Of a stretch of 54,385 bases of DNA, positions 1 through 8,190 are shown one piece after another. The stretch is from positions 1 to 54,385 of the forward strand of contig JAETNT010000027.1 of the NCBI GenBank assembly GCA_021772025.1, written 5' to 3'. Position numbers and translations under genes: made by a program. The stretch comes from Enterocloster bolteae. GTDB lineage: Bacteria > Bacillota > Clostridia > Lachnospirales > Lachnospiraceae. Numbering within the stretch: position 1 is the first letter of the stretch; each line of letters starts with the position of its first letter. The notes under the pieces were generated by a model, which ran no database searches, was not told the DNA's origin, and was given only the letters and a program-made list of their open reading frames with translations.

Positions 1-40
1 GCCACAGGTGTGTAAACACCAGAGAAAGGAGGATGAGGTC

Positions 41-214
41 ATGATTTTCCTTGAAATCCTTGGCCGTATCGTGAGTATCTTGGTAGGCATGGCAACATTA
101 GCCGAAAAGTGTAAATCTTACATACAGCACCAAAAAGGACGGACAGAAAAAGACCCATCAGCTAGCTTGCCGGCGACTGATGGGTCAGAAGATGATTGCA
201 TAAGCAATCATTGA
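41..214 (+). CDS. Small single-span membrane protein, candidate type I toxin
   Basis: A 57-residue protein starting MIFLEILGRIV, with one hydrophobic segment at about residues 2-19 and a polar, charged tail. The ATG at 41 has a strong AAAGGAGG site 8 bases upstream, so it is preferred over the ATG at 8. The gene is followed by an intrinsic terminator at 222-254. A minus-strand promoter at 261-289 and a minus-strand terminator inside the ORF (152-186) define an antisense RNA over its 3' half. That layout is typical of TxpA/RatA- or BsrG/SR4-type toxin-antitoxin pairs. The family was not recognised by sequence; the toxin role is inferred from size, hydrophobicity and the antisense transcription unit. 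Confidence 0.6.
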   Translation: MIFLEILGRIVSILVGMATLAEKCKSYIQHQKGRTEKDPSASLPATDGSEDDCISNH

Positions 215-254
215 ATGTCCCAAGGGGTGGCAGCAACATCGCCACCCCTTTTAT
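146..254 (-). ncRNA. Predicted antisense RNA (type I antitoxin candidate)
   Basis: On the minus strand a promoter TTGACT-N17-TATGAT (289 down to 261) should start an RNA near 254. About 70 bases on it meets a perfect 10-bp hairpin (GACCCATCAG / CTGATGGGTC, 152-186) followed on that strand by TTTTTCTG, an intrinsic terminator lying inside the small ORF on the other strand. The RNA of about 110 bases would be complementary to the 3' half and terminator of the small-protein mRNA. Expression is not known. Confidence 0.6.
222..254 (+). terminator. Intrinsic terminator of the small membrane-protein gene
   Basis: Perfect 10-bp stem AAGGGGTGGC (222-231) / GCCACCCCTT (241-250) with a 9-base loop, running into TTTTATA. 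Confidence 0.8.
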
Positions 255-260
255 AAATTA

Positions 261-289
261 ATCATAGCACGATAAAAAATGAAAGTCAA
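261..289 (-). promoter_or_regulatory. Promoter of the antisense RNA
   Basis: Minus-strand TTGACT (289-284), exact 17-base spacer, TATGAT (266-261). It is a near-consensus sigma-A promoter that points into the 3' end of the small toxin-like gene and away from the integrase fragment. Confidence 0.65.
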
Positions 290-296
290 CCGAAAA

Positions 297-1004
297 TTAA
301 ACTGCCTTTTCAGCATTTTCTAACATGGTTCCCAACTGCTCAATATAAGGGGCCAGTCTCCTTATATATTCCTCGTTTACTTTATAGTGCTTTTCCGCTA
401 CGGTTTCAATGACATGTCCCACAGCTTTTTCCACATCATTGACATTCGCTCCTAAAATGTCAAGCTGGTCTTGGTAGAAATGCCGTGGCATCCCCAGAGT
501 AAACCTTTTACAATCTCCATTCCTTTGGAGATAGCGAACCATGTTTACTCCGAAAGCATGTTCATCAACAATATTCCCGTTCCTGTCAACTATGATGAAC
601 TCCTCATTTCCCTTAGAAATTGATTTTTTCCGGCTCCCATCTTTTTGAAGCAACTTTTCCAGCTCGTCAAAATAATGGAATATTGTTGGTGTGGCTGGCA
701 CTTTTCGGCGTGAGCCTTTGTTCTTGGTCGTGCCAATATCAAAAATTCTGCCACCCTCGGTTTCCTTATCTTGTTTAACAAGGGCTTGTCTTATCGTAAT
801 ATAACCATCTTCCCTAACCAGATCCCTTTTTTCCAGAGCAAAAAACTCTTGTGGCCTCATGCCCGTCAGAAACAGAATATATGAAACCAGATAATAGCGT
901 TGGTTATTTTTCAATATATCTAAGATTTTAGTAGTTTCTGTGCATGTCAGGGACTTTTGCTCCTTGACTGTAAGAGAGAACCAAAGAAAAACAATAAATT
1001 TATT
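297..1004 (-). pseudogene. Tyrosine recombinase/integrase, 5'-truncated
   Basis: The open frame runs from about 1004 to the TAA at 297 with no normal start; the first TTG is at 914. It covers the end of the core-binding region and most of the catalytic domain of a phage/ICE integrase. Visible are box I (FLTGMRPQE, catalytic Arg), the beta-strand lysine region (TKNKGSRRKVP), the second Arg region (MPRHFYQDQL) and GHVIETVAEKHY with the GH and the presumed nucleophile Tyr. The His of the usual HxxR box is replaced by Gly. The N-terminal arm-binding and SAM-like domains are missing (about 235 residues against some 370-400 in the family). It ends beside the tRNA-Met/tRNA-Val pair, the usual target of such enzymes. 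It is probably a scar of a lost element and inactive. Confidence 0.75.
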
Positions 1005-1015
1005 TTATAATGCAC

Positions 1016-1051
1016 GCAAAAAAAGAGCACCTTTCTCTCAAAAGTGCTCTT
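1016..1051 (-). terminator. Terminator of the tRNA-Val/tRNA-Met unit
   Basis: The 8-bp stem AAGAGCAC (1023-1030) / GTGCTCTT (1044-1051), read on the minus strand, runs into a run of seven T. It lies 6 bases past the tRNA-Met 3' end. Confidence 0.8.
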
Positions 1052-1056
1052 CTCAG

Positions 1057-1130
1057 TAGCGGAAGGGAGATTTGAACTCTCGACACCACGGGTATGAACC
1101 GTGTGCTCTGGCCAACTGAGCTATTCCGCC
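1057..1130 (-). tRNA. tRNA-Met (CAT), elongator type
   Basis: A 74-base cloverleaf on the minus strand: acceptor GGCGGAA, D arm GCTC..GAGC, anticodon stem CACGG/CCGTG with loop TTCATAC (anticodon CAT), T arm with GTTCAAATC, discriminator A. CCA is not encoded. The 5' end lacks the C1 mismatch and the GGG/CCC stem of initiator tRNA, so this is elongator Met; a tRNA-Ile with modified CAT is less likely. Confidence 0.9.
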
Positions 1131-1137
1131 ATAATGA

Positions 1138-1210
1138 TGGGGCCTACAGGGCTCGAACCTGTGACCCTCTGCTTGTAAGGCAGATGCTCTCCCAGCTGAG
1201 CTAAGACCCC
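1138..1210 (-). tRNA. tRNA-Val (TAC)
   Basis: A 73-base cloverleaf on the minus strand: acceptor GGGGTCT / AGGCCCC, D arm AGCTCAGCTGGGAGAGC, anticodon loop TTACAAG (anticodon TAC), T loop GTTCGAGCC, discriminator A, no encoded CCA. It sits 7 bases upstream of tRNA-Met in the same transcript. Confidence 0.93.
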
Positions 1211-1366
1211 ATACAACAATGCATTCTTGCGACTGCTTGGTTAGTATAATCCATATTGTCCCAATTGTCAATACTTTTTCTACAATTTTTTTAAGCAAAG
1301 TTAGAACTTTTAAGAATATCTTTAGAATTTATGAATCTTTTATTATTATATTAGAAGGTTTTATGG

Positions 1367-1526
1367 TATAATGTTCACGAAAGCAATGAGCAGTGCGAAA
1401 AAGAGTAAATAAGAATCTGCGCTGTGCTTGCACATAAGCAGATTCTTATTTACTCTTTTTCATAGGGCGAAAGCCCGTGAGATGTGTGTCGTTTAAGCAA
1501 GTGCAGATACTTATGTATACTTTTGC
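1367..1526 (+). repeat. Leader with perfect 24-bp inverted repeat and a third degenerate copy
   Basis: This is the 349-base gap between the tRNAs and the lipid kinase. A TATAAT at 1367-1372 with no clear -35 box is followed by a perfect 24-base inverted repeat: left arm 1397-1420, right arm 1438-1461, 17-base loop. The right arm ends in TACTCTTTTTC, so it could work as a terminator or attenuator. A third copy of the right arm, 19 of 24 matches, lies at 1503-1526, and both right-hand copies are followed by a CATAG motif. It may be a leader RNA or a dispersed repeat unit; the sequence alone cannot decide. Confidence 0.55.
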
Positions 1527-1559
1527 CCCATAGAAACCACAAATGACAGGAGGTTTTCC

Positions 1560-2486
1560 ATGCATTATTTTATTGTAAACCCCCATTCCAAAGGCGGGAA
1601 AGGAGAAAAAATATGGGAAAAAGTGGAAAAACTACTGAATGACTGGCAGATTGAGTATCAATGCTTCCGGACAGAAAAGCCCGGTGATGCCAAGCTATTT
1701 GCCAGACAGCTTACAGAAGGAATAAAGGAGCCGAAGATTATTACGGCTGTAGGCGGTGACGGAACCGTTAACGAGATTCTGGATGGCCTGTCTTTCTGCG
1801 GCCCCATAACTTTCGGATACATTCCGGCAGGTTCCGGAAATGATTTGGCCAGGAGCCTGCGGCTTCCCAAAAGTCCTAAAAAGTGTTTAAAAAAGATTTT
1901 ATACCCCAAATATCATAAACAAATGGATTACGGGGTTATTTCTTATGGAGAAGATGCAGTGGAGCATAGAAGATTCTGCGTTAGCTCCGGGATAGGAATG
2001 GATGCGGCTGTCTGTCATAACTTGCTTTATTCCAAATCTAAAGCGGCCTTAAACAGGTTCCATGCCGGAAGACTGGCATATGTTCTTATAGGAATAAAGC
2101 AGCTCTTTTTAGCAAAGCCTGCCAAAGGATACATTTTATTAGACGGTATAAAAAAAGTGGAGTTTAACCACATTTACTTTATAGCAGCTCATATCCATCC
2201 CTATGAGGGCGGCGGATTTAAATTTGCGCCCAAGGCAGATCCGTCGGATGGTCGTTTGTCAATCAGCGTAGCCAGCCATGCAGATAAGAAAAAACTTTTG
2301 CTGATTTTTGCATCCGCTTATCTGGGAAAGGGAAAGCGGGGAAAGGGCCTTAAAACCTACGAATGCAAGGAGGTCAGGATTCACCTGGAACGTCCTATGG
2401 CAGTCCATGCCGACGGGGAAAGCTGTTTTTGCCAGGATGACCTGCAAATCCAATGCATCGAAAAAAAGCTGCGGGTTATTATTTAA
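1560..2486 (+). CDS. Diacylglycerol kinase-family lipid kinase (YegS/BmrU type)
   Basis: A 308-residue cytoplasmic lipid kinase of the DAGK_cat/LCB5 family, expected to transfer phosphate from ATP to diacylglycerol or a related lipid. It starts MHYFIVNPHSKGGKG, the usual first beta strand. The nucleotide-binding GGDGTVNE motif is near residue 64 and PAGSGNDLAR near residue 94. The C-terminal half is the beta-rich lipid-binding domain, with HADGE near the end, a conserved family motif. Length is normal. ATG at 1560 is preceded by AGGAGG. The next gene, ispF, begins 32 bases on, so they are probably co-transcribed. The exact substrate cannot be read from sequence. Confidence 0.9.
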   Translation: MHYFIVNPHSKGGKGEKIWEKVEKLLNDWQIEYQCFRTEKPGDAKLFARQLTEGIKEPKIITAVGGDGTVNEILDGLSFCGPITFGYIPAGSGNDLARSLRLPKSPKKCLKKILYPKYHKQMDYGVISYGEDAVEHRRFCVSSGIGMDAAVCHNLLYSKSKAALNRFHAGRLAYVLIGIKQLFLAKPAKGYILLDGIKKVEFNHIYFIAAHIHPYEGGGFKFAPKADPSDGRLSISVASHADKKKLLLIFASAYLGKGKRGKGLKTYECKEVRIHLERPMAVHADGESCFCQDDLQIQCIEKKLRVII

Positions 2487-2518
2487 CCCGTTCTATCATA
2501 TAGAAAAAGGAGAACCAC

Positions 2519-3064
2519 ATGAGAATCGGACAGGGATATGACGTACACAAGCTGACAGAAGGCCGCGATTTAATTTTAGGCGGCGTAAAGGTTCCTTATG
2601 AAAAGGGGCTTTTAGGGCATTCTGATGCGGATGTGCTGGTTCATGCCATTATGGATGCTTTATTGGGGGCAGCGGCTCTGGGTGATATTGGCCAGCACTT
2701 TCCGGATACAGATCCTCAGTATAAGGGAATTTCCAGTATTGAGCTGTTAAAGCACGTAGGCAGCCTTTTGGATGAACATCATTACGTAATTGAAAATATT
2801 GATGCTACCATTATCTGTCAGCGCCCAAAACTGGCACCTTACCGCGGACAGATGGCGGCTAATATTGCCAGCGCATTAGGGCTGCATATAAATCAGGTAA
2901 GCGTGAAAGCGACTACAGAAGAGGGACTGGGATTTACCGGCAGCGGAGAAGGAATTTCTTCTCAGGCCATTACCTTATTGACGGAAGTGGCAAATTACTG
3001 CTATGATGATACAATAGCGCCTCAGGAAAATGGCTGCGGCGGCTGTCCGGGCTGTCAGATGTGA
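2519..3064 (+). CDS. ispF: 2-C-methyl-D-erythritol 2,4-cyclodiphosphate synthase
   Basis: It catalyses the fifth step of the MEP pathway, turning CDP-methylerythritol 2-phosphate into the cyclodiphosphate for isoprenoid synthesis. The metal ligands are visible: Asp and His in GYDVHKL (residues 8 and 10) and His in [12 protein letters not shown] near residue 42. The substrate loop [10 protein letters not shown] and the C-terminal [17 protein letters not shown] are also present. The usual protein is about 157-160 residues; this one has 181. The extra tail ends in four cysteines, one at CYDD and three in [11 protein letters not shown], resembling a metal-binding tag. ispF is followed by cysS. 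Confidence 0.95.
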   Translation: MRIGQGYDVHKLTEGRDLILGGVKVPYEKGLLGHSDADVLVHAIMDALLGAAALGDIGQHFPDTDPQYKGISSIELLKHVGSLLDEHHYVIENIDATIICQRPKLAPYRGQMAANIASALGLHINQVSVKATTEEGLGFTGSGEGISSQAITLLTEVANYCYDDTIAPQENGCGGCPGCQM

Positions 3065-3110
3065 CAGAACACAGCGGATTCATCATAAAAATGGGAGGAC
3101 AGGAATCGGT

Positions 3111-4520
3111 ATGAAAATTTTTAATACGCTCAGCAGGCGAAAAGAAGAATTTGTTCCACTGGAAGCAGGTAAGGTTAAAATGTATGTCTGTGGTCCGACA
3201 GTCTACAATTTTATCCATATTGGCAATGCACGTCCAATGATTGTCTTTGACACGGTGCGCCGCTATTTTGAATATAAGGGATATGATGTAAATTTTGTTT
3301 CTAATTTTACAGACGTGGACGACAAGATTATCAAGAAGGCGATTGAAGAGGGCGTAGATGCTCAGGTTATTTCTGAACGCTATATTGAAGAATGTAAAAA
3401 AGATATGGCGGCAATGAATGTAAAACCTGCGACTACCCATCCACTGGCAACTCAGGAGATCGGCGGTATGCTGGAGATGATTCAGACCCTGATAGAGAAA
3501 GGTCATGCCTATGCGGCGGCAGACGGTACCGTATATTTTCGCACAAAGTCTTTTAAAGATTATGGCAAGCTGTCTCACAAAAACCTGGAAGACCTTCAGT
3601 CGGGATTCCGAGAGATTAAGGTTACCGGTGAAGAAGGAAAGGAGGATCCTGCCGATTTTGTACTTTGGAAGCCTAAAAAAGAAGGAGAGCCTTTCTGGGA
3701 GTCTCCCTGGTGCAACGGCCGTCCCGGCTGGCATATTGAGTGCTCCGTTATGTCTAAAAAGTATTTAGGAGAGCAGATTGATATTCATGCAGGCGGAGAG
3801 GATTTAATATTCCCTCACCATGAGAACGAAATTGCCCAGAGCGAGGCCGCCAATGGAAAGCAGTTTGCGACCTACTGGATGCATAATGCATTTTTAAATA
3901 TTGATAATAGAAAGATGTCCAAATCCCTGGGCAATTTCTTTACTGTCCGGGAAATCAGTGAAAAGTATGATCTTCAGGTACTGCGTTTCTTTATGTTAAG
4001 CGCCCACTACAGAAGTCCGCTGAACTTTAGCGCGGATTTAATGGAAGCATCTAAAAACGGCTTGGAGAGAATTATAACCTGTATGGAAAAGCTGAGAGGC
4101 TTGGAGGCCAAGGATGACGACAAAGATCAGACGCAGGCGGAGAAGGAAGGGTTGGAAGCCATGAAAGGCCTGACTGCCAAGTATGAAGCGGCTATGGAGG
4201 ATGATTTTAACACTGCAGATGCCATTTCCGCGCTTTTTGAGATGGTAAAGCTTGCCAATACCACCGCAGGACAGGAAAGCTCAAAAGCGTTTGTTGCCGC
4301 TATGAGAGAAGAGATGGATGGCCTTTGCCAGGTGCTGGGGATTCTCACCGACAAGAAGAAAGAGGCCCTGGACAGCCAGGTTGAAGAAATGATCGCCGCC
4401 CGCCAGCAGGCCAGAAAGGACAAAAACTTTGCTTTGGCTGATGAAATCCGCGGAAAGCTTCTTGAGATGGGAATTATACTGGAAGATACCAGAGAGGGAG
4501 TAAAATGGAAGAGAGCGTAA
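3111..4520 (+). CDS. cysS: Cysteinyl-tRNA synthetase
   Basis: A class I aminoacyl-tRNA synthetase that charges tRNA-Cys, 469 residues. The HIGH motif appears as HIGNARP, and the KMSKS loop as KMSKSLGN. Zinc ligands fit the Cys of YVCGPT and the Cys of IECSVM, with HHENEI following. The C-terminal DALR-type helical bundle and the small end domain are complete. An upstream in-frame start at 3030 would overlap ispF; ATG at 3111 has GGGAGGACAGG just before it and matches the family start ([14 protein letters not shown]). The 3' end overlaps mrnC by 16 bases. Confidence 0.96.
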   Translation: MKIFNTLSRRKEEFVPLEAGKVKMYVCGPTVYNFIHIGNARPMIVFDTVRRYFEYKGYDVNFVSNFTDVDDKIIKKAIEEGVDAQVISERYIEECKKDMAAMNVKPATTHPLATQEIGGMLEMIQTLIEKGHAYAAADGTVYFRTKSFKDYGKLSHKNLEDLQSGFREIKVTGEEGKEDPADFVLWKPKKEGEPFWESPWCNGRPGWHIECSVMSKKYLGEQIDIHAGGEDLIFPHHENEIAQSEAANGKQFATYWMHNAFLNIDNRKMSKSLGNFFTVREISEKYDLQVLRFFMLSAHYRSPLNFSADLMEASKNGLERIITCMEKLRGLEAKDDDKDQTQAEKEGLEAMKGLTAKYEAAMEDDFNTADAISALFEMVKLANTTAGQESSKAFVAAMREEMDGLCQVLGILTDKKKEALDSQVEEMIAARQQARKDKNFALADEIRGKLLEMGIILEDTREGVKWKRA

Positions 4521-4945
4521 ATTTTCTTACATTTTATAAAGAAACGTTTGGACTTAAGAGGGCGGATGCGGCAACGTATTCGCCCCTGGTTCTTGCGTAT
4601 ATAGGCGATGCAGTCTATGAGCTGATGATCCGTACCAAGATTGTTAACAACGGGAATATGCAGGTCAATAAGCTGCATAAAAAAAGTACCGGTCTTGTTA
4701 AGGCGGAGACTCAAGCTAATTTGATAAAGGAACTGGAACCTTATCTGACCGGAGAGGAACTGGCAGTTTACAAGCGCGGACGCAATGCCAAGTCCATGAC
4801 TATGGCAAAGCATGCGACGATGACGGATTACCGCATGGCCACCGGTTTTGAGGCTCTGATTGGCTGGCTGTTTCTGGCAGAGCAGTTTGAGCGGCTAACA
4901 GAGCTTACTGCCTTGGGACTGCGAAAGATTGGAGAACTTACATGA
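4505..4945 (+). CDS. mrnC: Mini-ribonuclease III
   Basis: A 146-residue RNase III catalytic domain without a double-stranded-RNA-binding domain, as in Bacillus MrnC, which matures 23S rRNA. Visible motifs are [18 protein letters not shown], carrying the catalytic Asp, the KLHKKST segment, RGRNAK and the second acidic site in [11 protein letters not shown]. The start overlaps the 3' end of cysS, the standard Firmicutes arrangement cysS-mrnC-rlmB, and its stop overlaps rlmB by 4 bases, suggesting translational coupling. Confidence 0.95.
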   Translation: MEESVNFLTFYKETFGLKRADAATYSPLVLAYIGDAVYELMIRTKIVNNGNMQVNKLHKKSTGLVKAETQANLIKELEPYLTGEELAVYKRGRNAKSMTMAKHATMTDYRMATGFEALIGWLFLAEQFERLTELTALGLRKIGELT

Positions 4946-5685
4946 GATACGAAGAATTAACCATAGAAGGCCGAAATGCGGTAATAGAAGCCTTTCGGTC
5001 CGGCAAGACCATTGACAGGCTGTTTGTCTTAGACGGATGCCAGGACGGTCCGATAAGATCGATTGTCAGAGAGGCCAGAAAGCATGATACAATTATTACC
5101 TATGTTGCCAAAGAGCGTCTGGATCAGATGTCTGAGACTGGCAGACACCAGGGAGTAATCGCCTATGCGGCGGCCTATGAATATGCCCAGGTGGAAGATA
5201 TGCTGAAGCTGGCAGAAGAAAAGGGAGAACCTCCCTTTTTATTTCTTCTGGACGGTATTGAGGATCCGCACAATCTGGGAGCGATTATCCGTACTGCTAA
5301 TCTGGCAGGAGCCCATGGAGTAATTATTCCCAAAAGGAGGGCCGCAGGGCTTACGGCAACGGTGGCAAAAACTTCTGCCGGAGCGCTGAACTATACTCCC
5401 GTAGCCAAGGTTACCAATCTGGCCGCCACTATGGAGGAGCTGAAAAAAAGGGGCTTGTGGTTTGTCTGTGCGGACATGGAAGGAGAGACGATGTACCGGC
5501 TGGATTTAAAAGGCCCCATTGGGCTGGTAATCGGAAATGAGGGGGAAGGCGTAGGAAAGCGGATAAGAGAGGCGTGCGACATGACTGCATCCATCCCTAT
5601 GAAAGGAAATCTTGATTCCCTTAACGCATCTGTGGCCGCAGGGGTGTTGGCTTATGAAATTGTGCGTCAGCGGATTTTCCAGTAA
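4942..5685 (+). CDS. rlmB: 23S rRNA (guanosine-2'-O-)-methyltransferase, TrmH/SpoU family
   Basis: A 247-residue SPOUT methyltransferase expected to methylate G2251 of 23S rRNA with S-adenosylmethionine. The N-terminal substrate-binding domain (EGRNAVIEAFRSGK, residues about 9-22) is followed by motif 1 (DPHNLGAIIRTANLAGAHGVI), motif 2 (IGNEGEGV) and motif 3 (IPMKGNLDSLNASVAAGVLAYE), which form the trefoil knot. Length is normal. It starts inside the last codons of mrnC. Confidence 0.95.
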   Translation: MRYEELTIEGRNAVIEAFRSGKTIDRLFVLDGCQDGPIRSIVREARKHDTIITYVAKERLDQMSETGRHQGVIAYAAAYEYAQVEDMLKLAEEKGEPPFLFLLDGIEDPHNLGAIIRTANLAGAHGVIIPKRRAAGLTATVAKTSAGALNYTPVAKVTNLAATMEELKKRGLWFVCADMEGETMYRLDLKGPIGLVIGNEGEGVGKRIREACDMTASIPMKGNLDSLNASVAAGVLAYEIVRQRIFQ

Positions 5686-5820
5686 CCTTTTACAGGACGT
5701 CAGCGGACTTTCACAGGAACAGAAAAAGACATGAATAGCGCAGTGAGATTTCCGGCATACTGAAAAGAGCAGCAATGCTGCCTGAGCGGAAAAACATTTC
5801 ATTGTGAAAGGAGTGCGCCT

Positions 5821-6777
5821 ATGAGAGCAGATAAGAGAAAGGTTGTATTGGTAGGAACCGGAATGGTAGGTATGAGTTACGCATACTGCCTGTTAAATCA
5901 GACTGCCTGCGATGAGCTGGTTTTGATTGACGTAGATAAGAAAAAAGCAGAAGGCGAGGCTATGGATTTAAACCATGGCCTGGCCTTTTCTGCTTCCAAC
6001 ATGAAGATATATGCAGGAGAATATGAGGACTGCAAGGATGCGGATATTGTGGTGATTTGTGCGGGTGTTGCACAAAAACCGGGAGAAACCCGGCTTAATT
6101 TATTAAAACGCAACGCCCAGGTTTTTAAATCCATTGTAGATCCGGTAGCAGAATCCGGGTTTAACGGGATTTTTTTGGTAGCGACCAACCCGGTGGATAT
6201 TATGACGCAGATCACCTGTCAGCTGTCCGGGTTTAATCCCAGAAGGGTTTTGGGAACGGGAACCGCCTTAGATACGGCCAGGCTGCGTTACCTTCTGGGA
6301 GAATATCTGGAGGTAGATCCCAGGAATGTCCATGCTTACGTAATCGGAGAGCACGGGGACAGTGAATTCGTTCCCTGGAGCCAGGCTATGATTGCCACAA
6401 AGCCTGTTTTGACCCTTTGCAGAGAAAGCGGCCAGGAACAGCCGGAACTGTGCTGCAGCCGCCTGGAAGAGATGGAAAAGGAGGTCCGGGGAGCTGCCTA
6501 CCGGATTATTGAGGCCAAAAAAGCTACCTATTATGGCATTGGCATGGCTATGACACGGATCACCAAAGCAATTTTTGGAGATGAACACAGCGTGCTTACG
6601 GTTTCGGCCATGCTGCGGGGGGAATATGGTCAAAGGGACGTCTTTATCGGAGTCCCCTGTATTATCAATCAGAACGGAGTCCAAAAGGTATTAACACTGT
6701 CTCTGACAGAAGAGGAGACGGAAAAGCTGGCGAAATCCTGTGATACTCTCAGAGAGAGCTTTCAGGGAGTTTTATAG
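5821..6777 (+). CDS. ldh: L-lactate dehydrogenase
   Basis: A 318-residue NAD-dependent LDH/MDH superfamily enzyme reducing pyruvate to L-lactate in fermentation. The Rossmann motif is GTGMVGMSYAYCL near residue 12, NAD-binding Asp in VLIDVD, and the active-site loop precedes LGTGTALDTARLR; the catalytic His is in GEHGDSEF near residue 179. GETRLNLLKRNAQ carries the substrate-gating region: Gln in AGVAQKPGETR fits lactate rather than malate dehydrogenases. The 135-base gap before the gene holds GAAAGGAGTGCGCC as the ribosome site. It ends convergently with the next gene, 22 bases away. Confidence 0.93.
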   Translation: MRADKRKVVLVGTGMVGMSYAYCLLNQTACDELVLIDVDKKKAEGEAMDLNHGLAFSASNMKIYAGEYEDCKDADIVVICAGVAQKPGETRLNLLKRNAQVFKSIVDPVAESGFNGIFLVATNPVDIMTQITCQLSGFNPRRVLGTGTALDTARLRYLLGEYLEVDPRNVHAYVIGEHGDSEFVPWSQAMIATKPVLTLCRESGQEQPELCCSRLEEMEKEVRGAAYRIIEAKKATYYGIGMAMTRITKAIFGDEHSVLTVSAMLRGEYGQRDVFIGVPCIINQNGVQKVLTLSLTEEETEKLAKSCDTLRESFQGVL

Positions 6778-6799
6778 GGGATTCAATCTTCGCGCCCGG

Positions 6800-7840
6800 T
6801 TAATCCTCTACAGTCAGGGCCTGCAGACGGAAAGCGGACCAGGTATTTCCGATTAGATAAGTAGTATAAGTCTTCCCGGCTTGAATATGAACGGATATGG
6901 AGGCCAGAGAGCTGGGAGGCGTGAAAGAGCCGGTCAGAAAAGTCTGAAGCAGGATAGGAATCTCCCTTACCGGCTGAAAACCTGACGGCTCTGTGACAAA
7001 GAACCGGTAAAAACCGGCAGACGTCTGCCGGTAAGGAGAAGCCTGGCCAAAGGAGATATTCCGGAATACCCTGTCTCCGGCAGGGGTCTGAATATCAAAG
7101 GAGGAGCCGGGGAAGGTCATATTGGCGACCCGATAGCAGCCGCAGCGGTTAGGGCAGGAAAAGCAACCGGTGTCCGAGAGCTGGAAAACCGTAATTGCTC
7201 CCGAAGGAGAGTCGGCAATGGACAGAGTTGTTTTCTGACCTGACACAAAAGGAAATACGGCCTGAAATACAATGGTACGGATGCTGGAGCTCCTTCGGAT
7301 GGTAACGGTATGGAAGCCGTCGGATACGGGATTATATTGAGATACCGCTCCAAAAGAACTGTTACGTAAGTATACACTGCCGTCTACCAGAACATCCACA
7401 GAGAAAGGATTGGTGGATGCATTTAAAAAGCGGACCTGAGCCATACGGAAAATAGGTGGGACAGTCTGGCTGAAGCCGGGGAAAGACTGGGTTTGAGGCG
7501 CTGCTTCAGCTGCTTCGTATATGCGGAGGGTGTCATCGGAAATGAAGGTAGAAAGCTGCTCTGCCTCCAAATCTGCCGCCTGGTTTGTTTCAAAATCCGC
7601 CGCAGGAGATTCCGGTGAGCTTTCTGCCAAAACTTCCGATGAATCTCCTGCCGGGGAAGATTCCGGATCTGATAGGGGGGCCTCTGACGAAGTTATTGAC
7701 AAATCTGTTGCTGAGACTTCCAGAGGCTCCGCTGCCGAATCGGTATCCGGGGTGCAGATTGAGGCGGTAAGTTGGTCTGTTCTTCTTTTTAATTGAAATG
7801 ATGCAATGCCGAAAGAGATAAAAGAGGGATAATCTGCCAT
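6800..7840 (-). CDS. DUF4397 two-repeat protein with acidic Ser-rich linker
   Basis: A 346-residue protein with two DUF4397-type modules: one at about residues 133-225 (AQVRFLNAST...VDVLVDG...FHTVTI) and one at about 237-345 (YRVANMTFPGSSFDIQTPAG). A Cys cluster (CFSCPNRCGC) separates them. Residues about 25-125 are rich in Ser, Ala, Glu and Asp and look disordered. There is no signal peptide or membrane anchor, so a surface role as in other DUF4397 proteins would need another export route; a spore or envelope role is only a guess. It is alone on the minus strand, convergent with ldh. Confidence 0.75.
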   Translation of the reverse strand: MADYPSFISFGIASFQLKRRTDQLTASICTPDTDSAAEPLEVSATDLSITSSEAPLSDPESSPAGDSSEVLAESSPESPAADFETNQAADLEAEQLSTFISDDTLRIYEAAEAAPQTQSFPGFSQTVPPIFRMAQVRFLNASTNPFSVDVLVDGSVYLRNSSFGAVSQYNPVSDGFHTVTIRRSSSIRTIVFQAVFPFVSGQKTTLSIADSPSGAITVFQLSDTGCFSCPNRCGCYRVANMTFPGSSFDIQTPAGDRVFRNISFGQASPYRQTSAGFYRFFVTEPSGFQPVREIPILLQTFLTGSFTPPSSLASISVHIQAGKTYTTYLIGNTWSAFRLQALTVED

Positions 7841-7928
7841 AAAAACCTCAATAATGCTTTTTATCTAAAATATGAAAGAAGCAGACGAAAGTTCCCTAAA
7901 AGCTGTCTAAAAAATTTTTTAAATTTTG

Positions 7929-7957
7929 TTGACAAAAGAAAAAATACATGATATTAT
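7929..7957 (+). promoter_or_regulatory. Promoter of tRNA-Thr
   Basis: TTGACA (7929-7934), 17-base spacer, TATTAT (7952-7957), about 50 bases before the tRNA. Confidence 0.85.
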
Positions 7958-8007
7958 AACTGAGGCTTGAGAGTGCTAAGCATAAAACAAGCAGAAAAAC
8001 AGAAGAT

Positions 8008-8080
8008 GCTGCTGTGGCTCAGTCGGTAGAGCGTCGCATTGGTAGTGCGGAGGTCACGGGTCCGATTCCCGTCAGCAGCT
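8008..8080 (+). tRNA. tRNA-Thr (GGT)
   Basis: A 73-base cloverleaf: acceptor GCTGCTG / CAGCAGC, D arm GCTCAGTCGGTAGAGC, anticodon stem TCGCA/TGCGG with loop TTGGTAG (anticodon GGT), T loop GGTCCGATTCC, discriminator T, no encoded CCA. Confidence 0.93.
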
Positions 8081-8085
8081 TGATG

Positions 8086-8113
8086 AAAGACCCTTGTAAA
8101 CCAAGGGTCTTTT
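8086..8113 (+). terminator. Terminator of tRNA-Thr
   Basis: The 11-bp stem AAAGACCCTTG (8086-8096) / CAAGGGTCTTT (8102-8112) with a TAAAC loop, running into T residues. Confidence 0.85.
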
Positions 8114-8190
8114 GCTTTGTGTGCCGAGCATGGCACTAATCTTGCTGGTGTAAGTCCAGCCGCGGGTTTTTACCGCCCAATGAAAAGTTG

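Noticed and set aside
1053..1298. Minus-strand ORF of 81 codons
   Set aside because: It runs through both tRNA genes, so its reading is tRNA sequence rather than protein.
2970..3734. Minus-strand ORF of 254 codons opposite ispF/cysS
   Set aside because: It is the shadow of cysS, which has all its class I motifs; the shadow has no family features.
4127..4813. Minus-strand ORF of 228 codons opposite cysS/mrnC
   Set aside because: It covers the well-supported cysS and mrnC genes and has a composition typical of a reverse-frame shadow.
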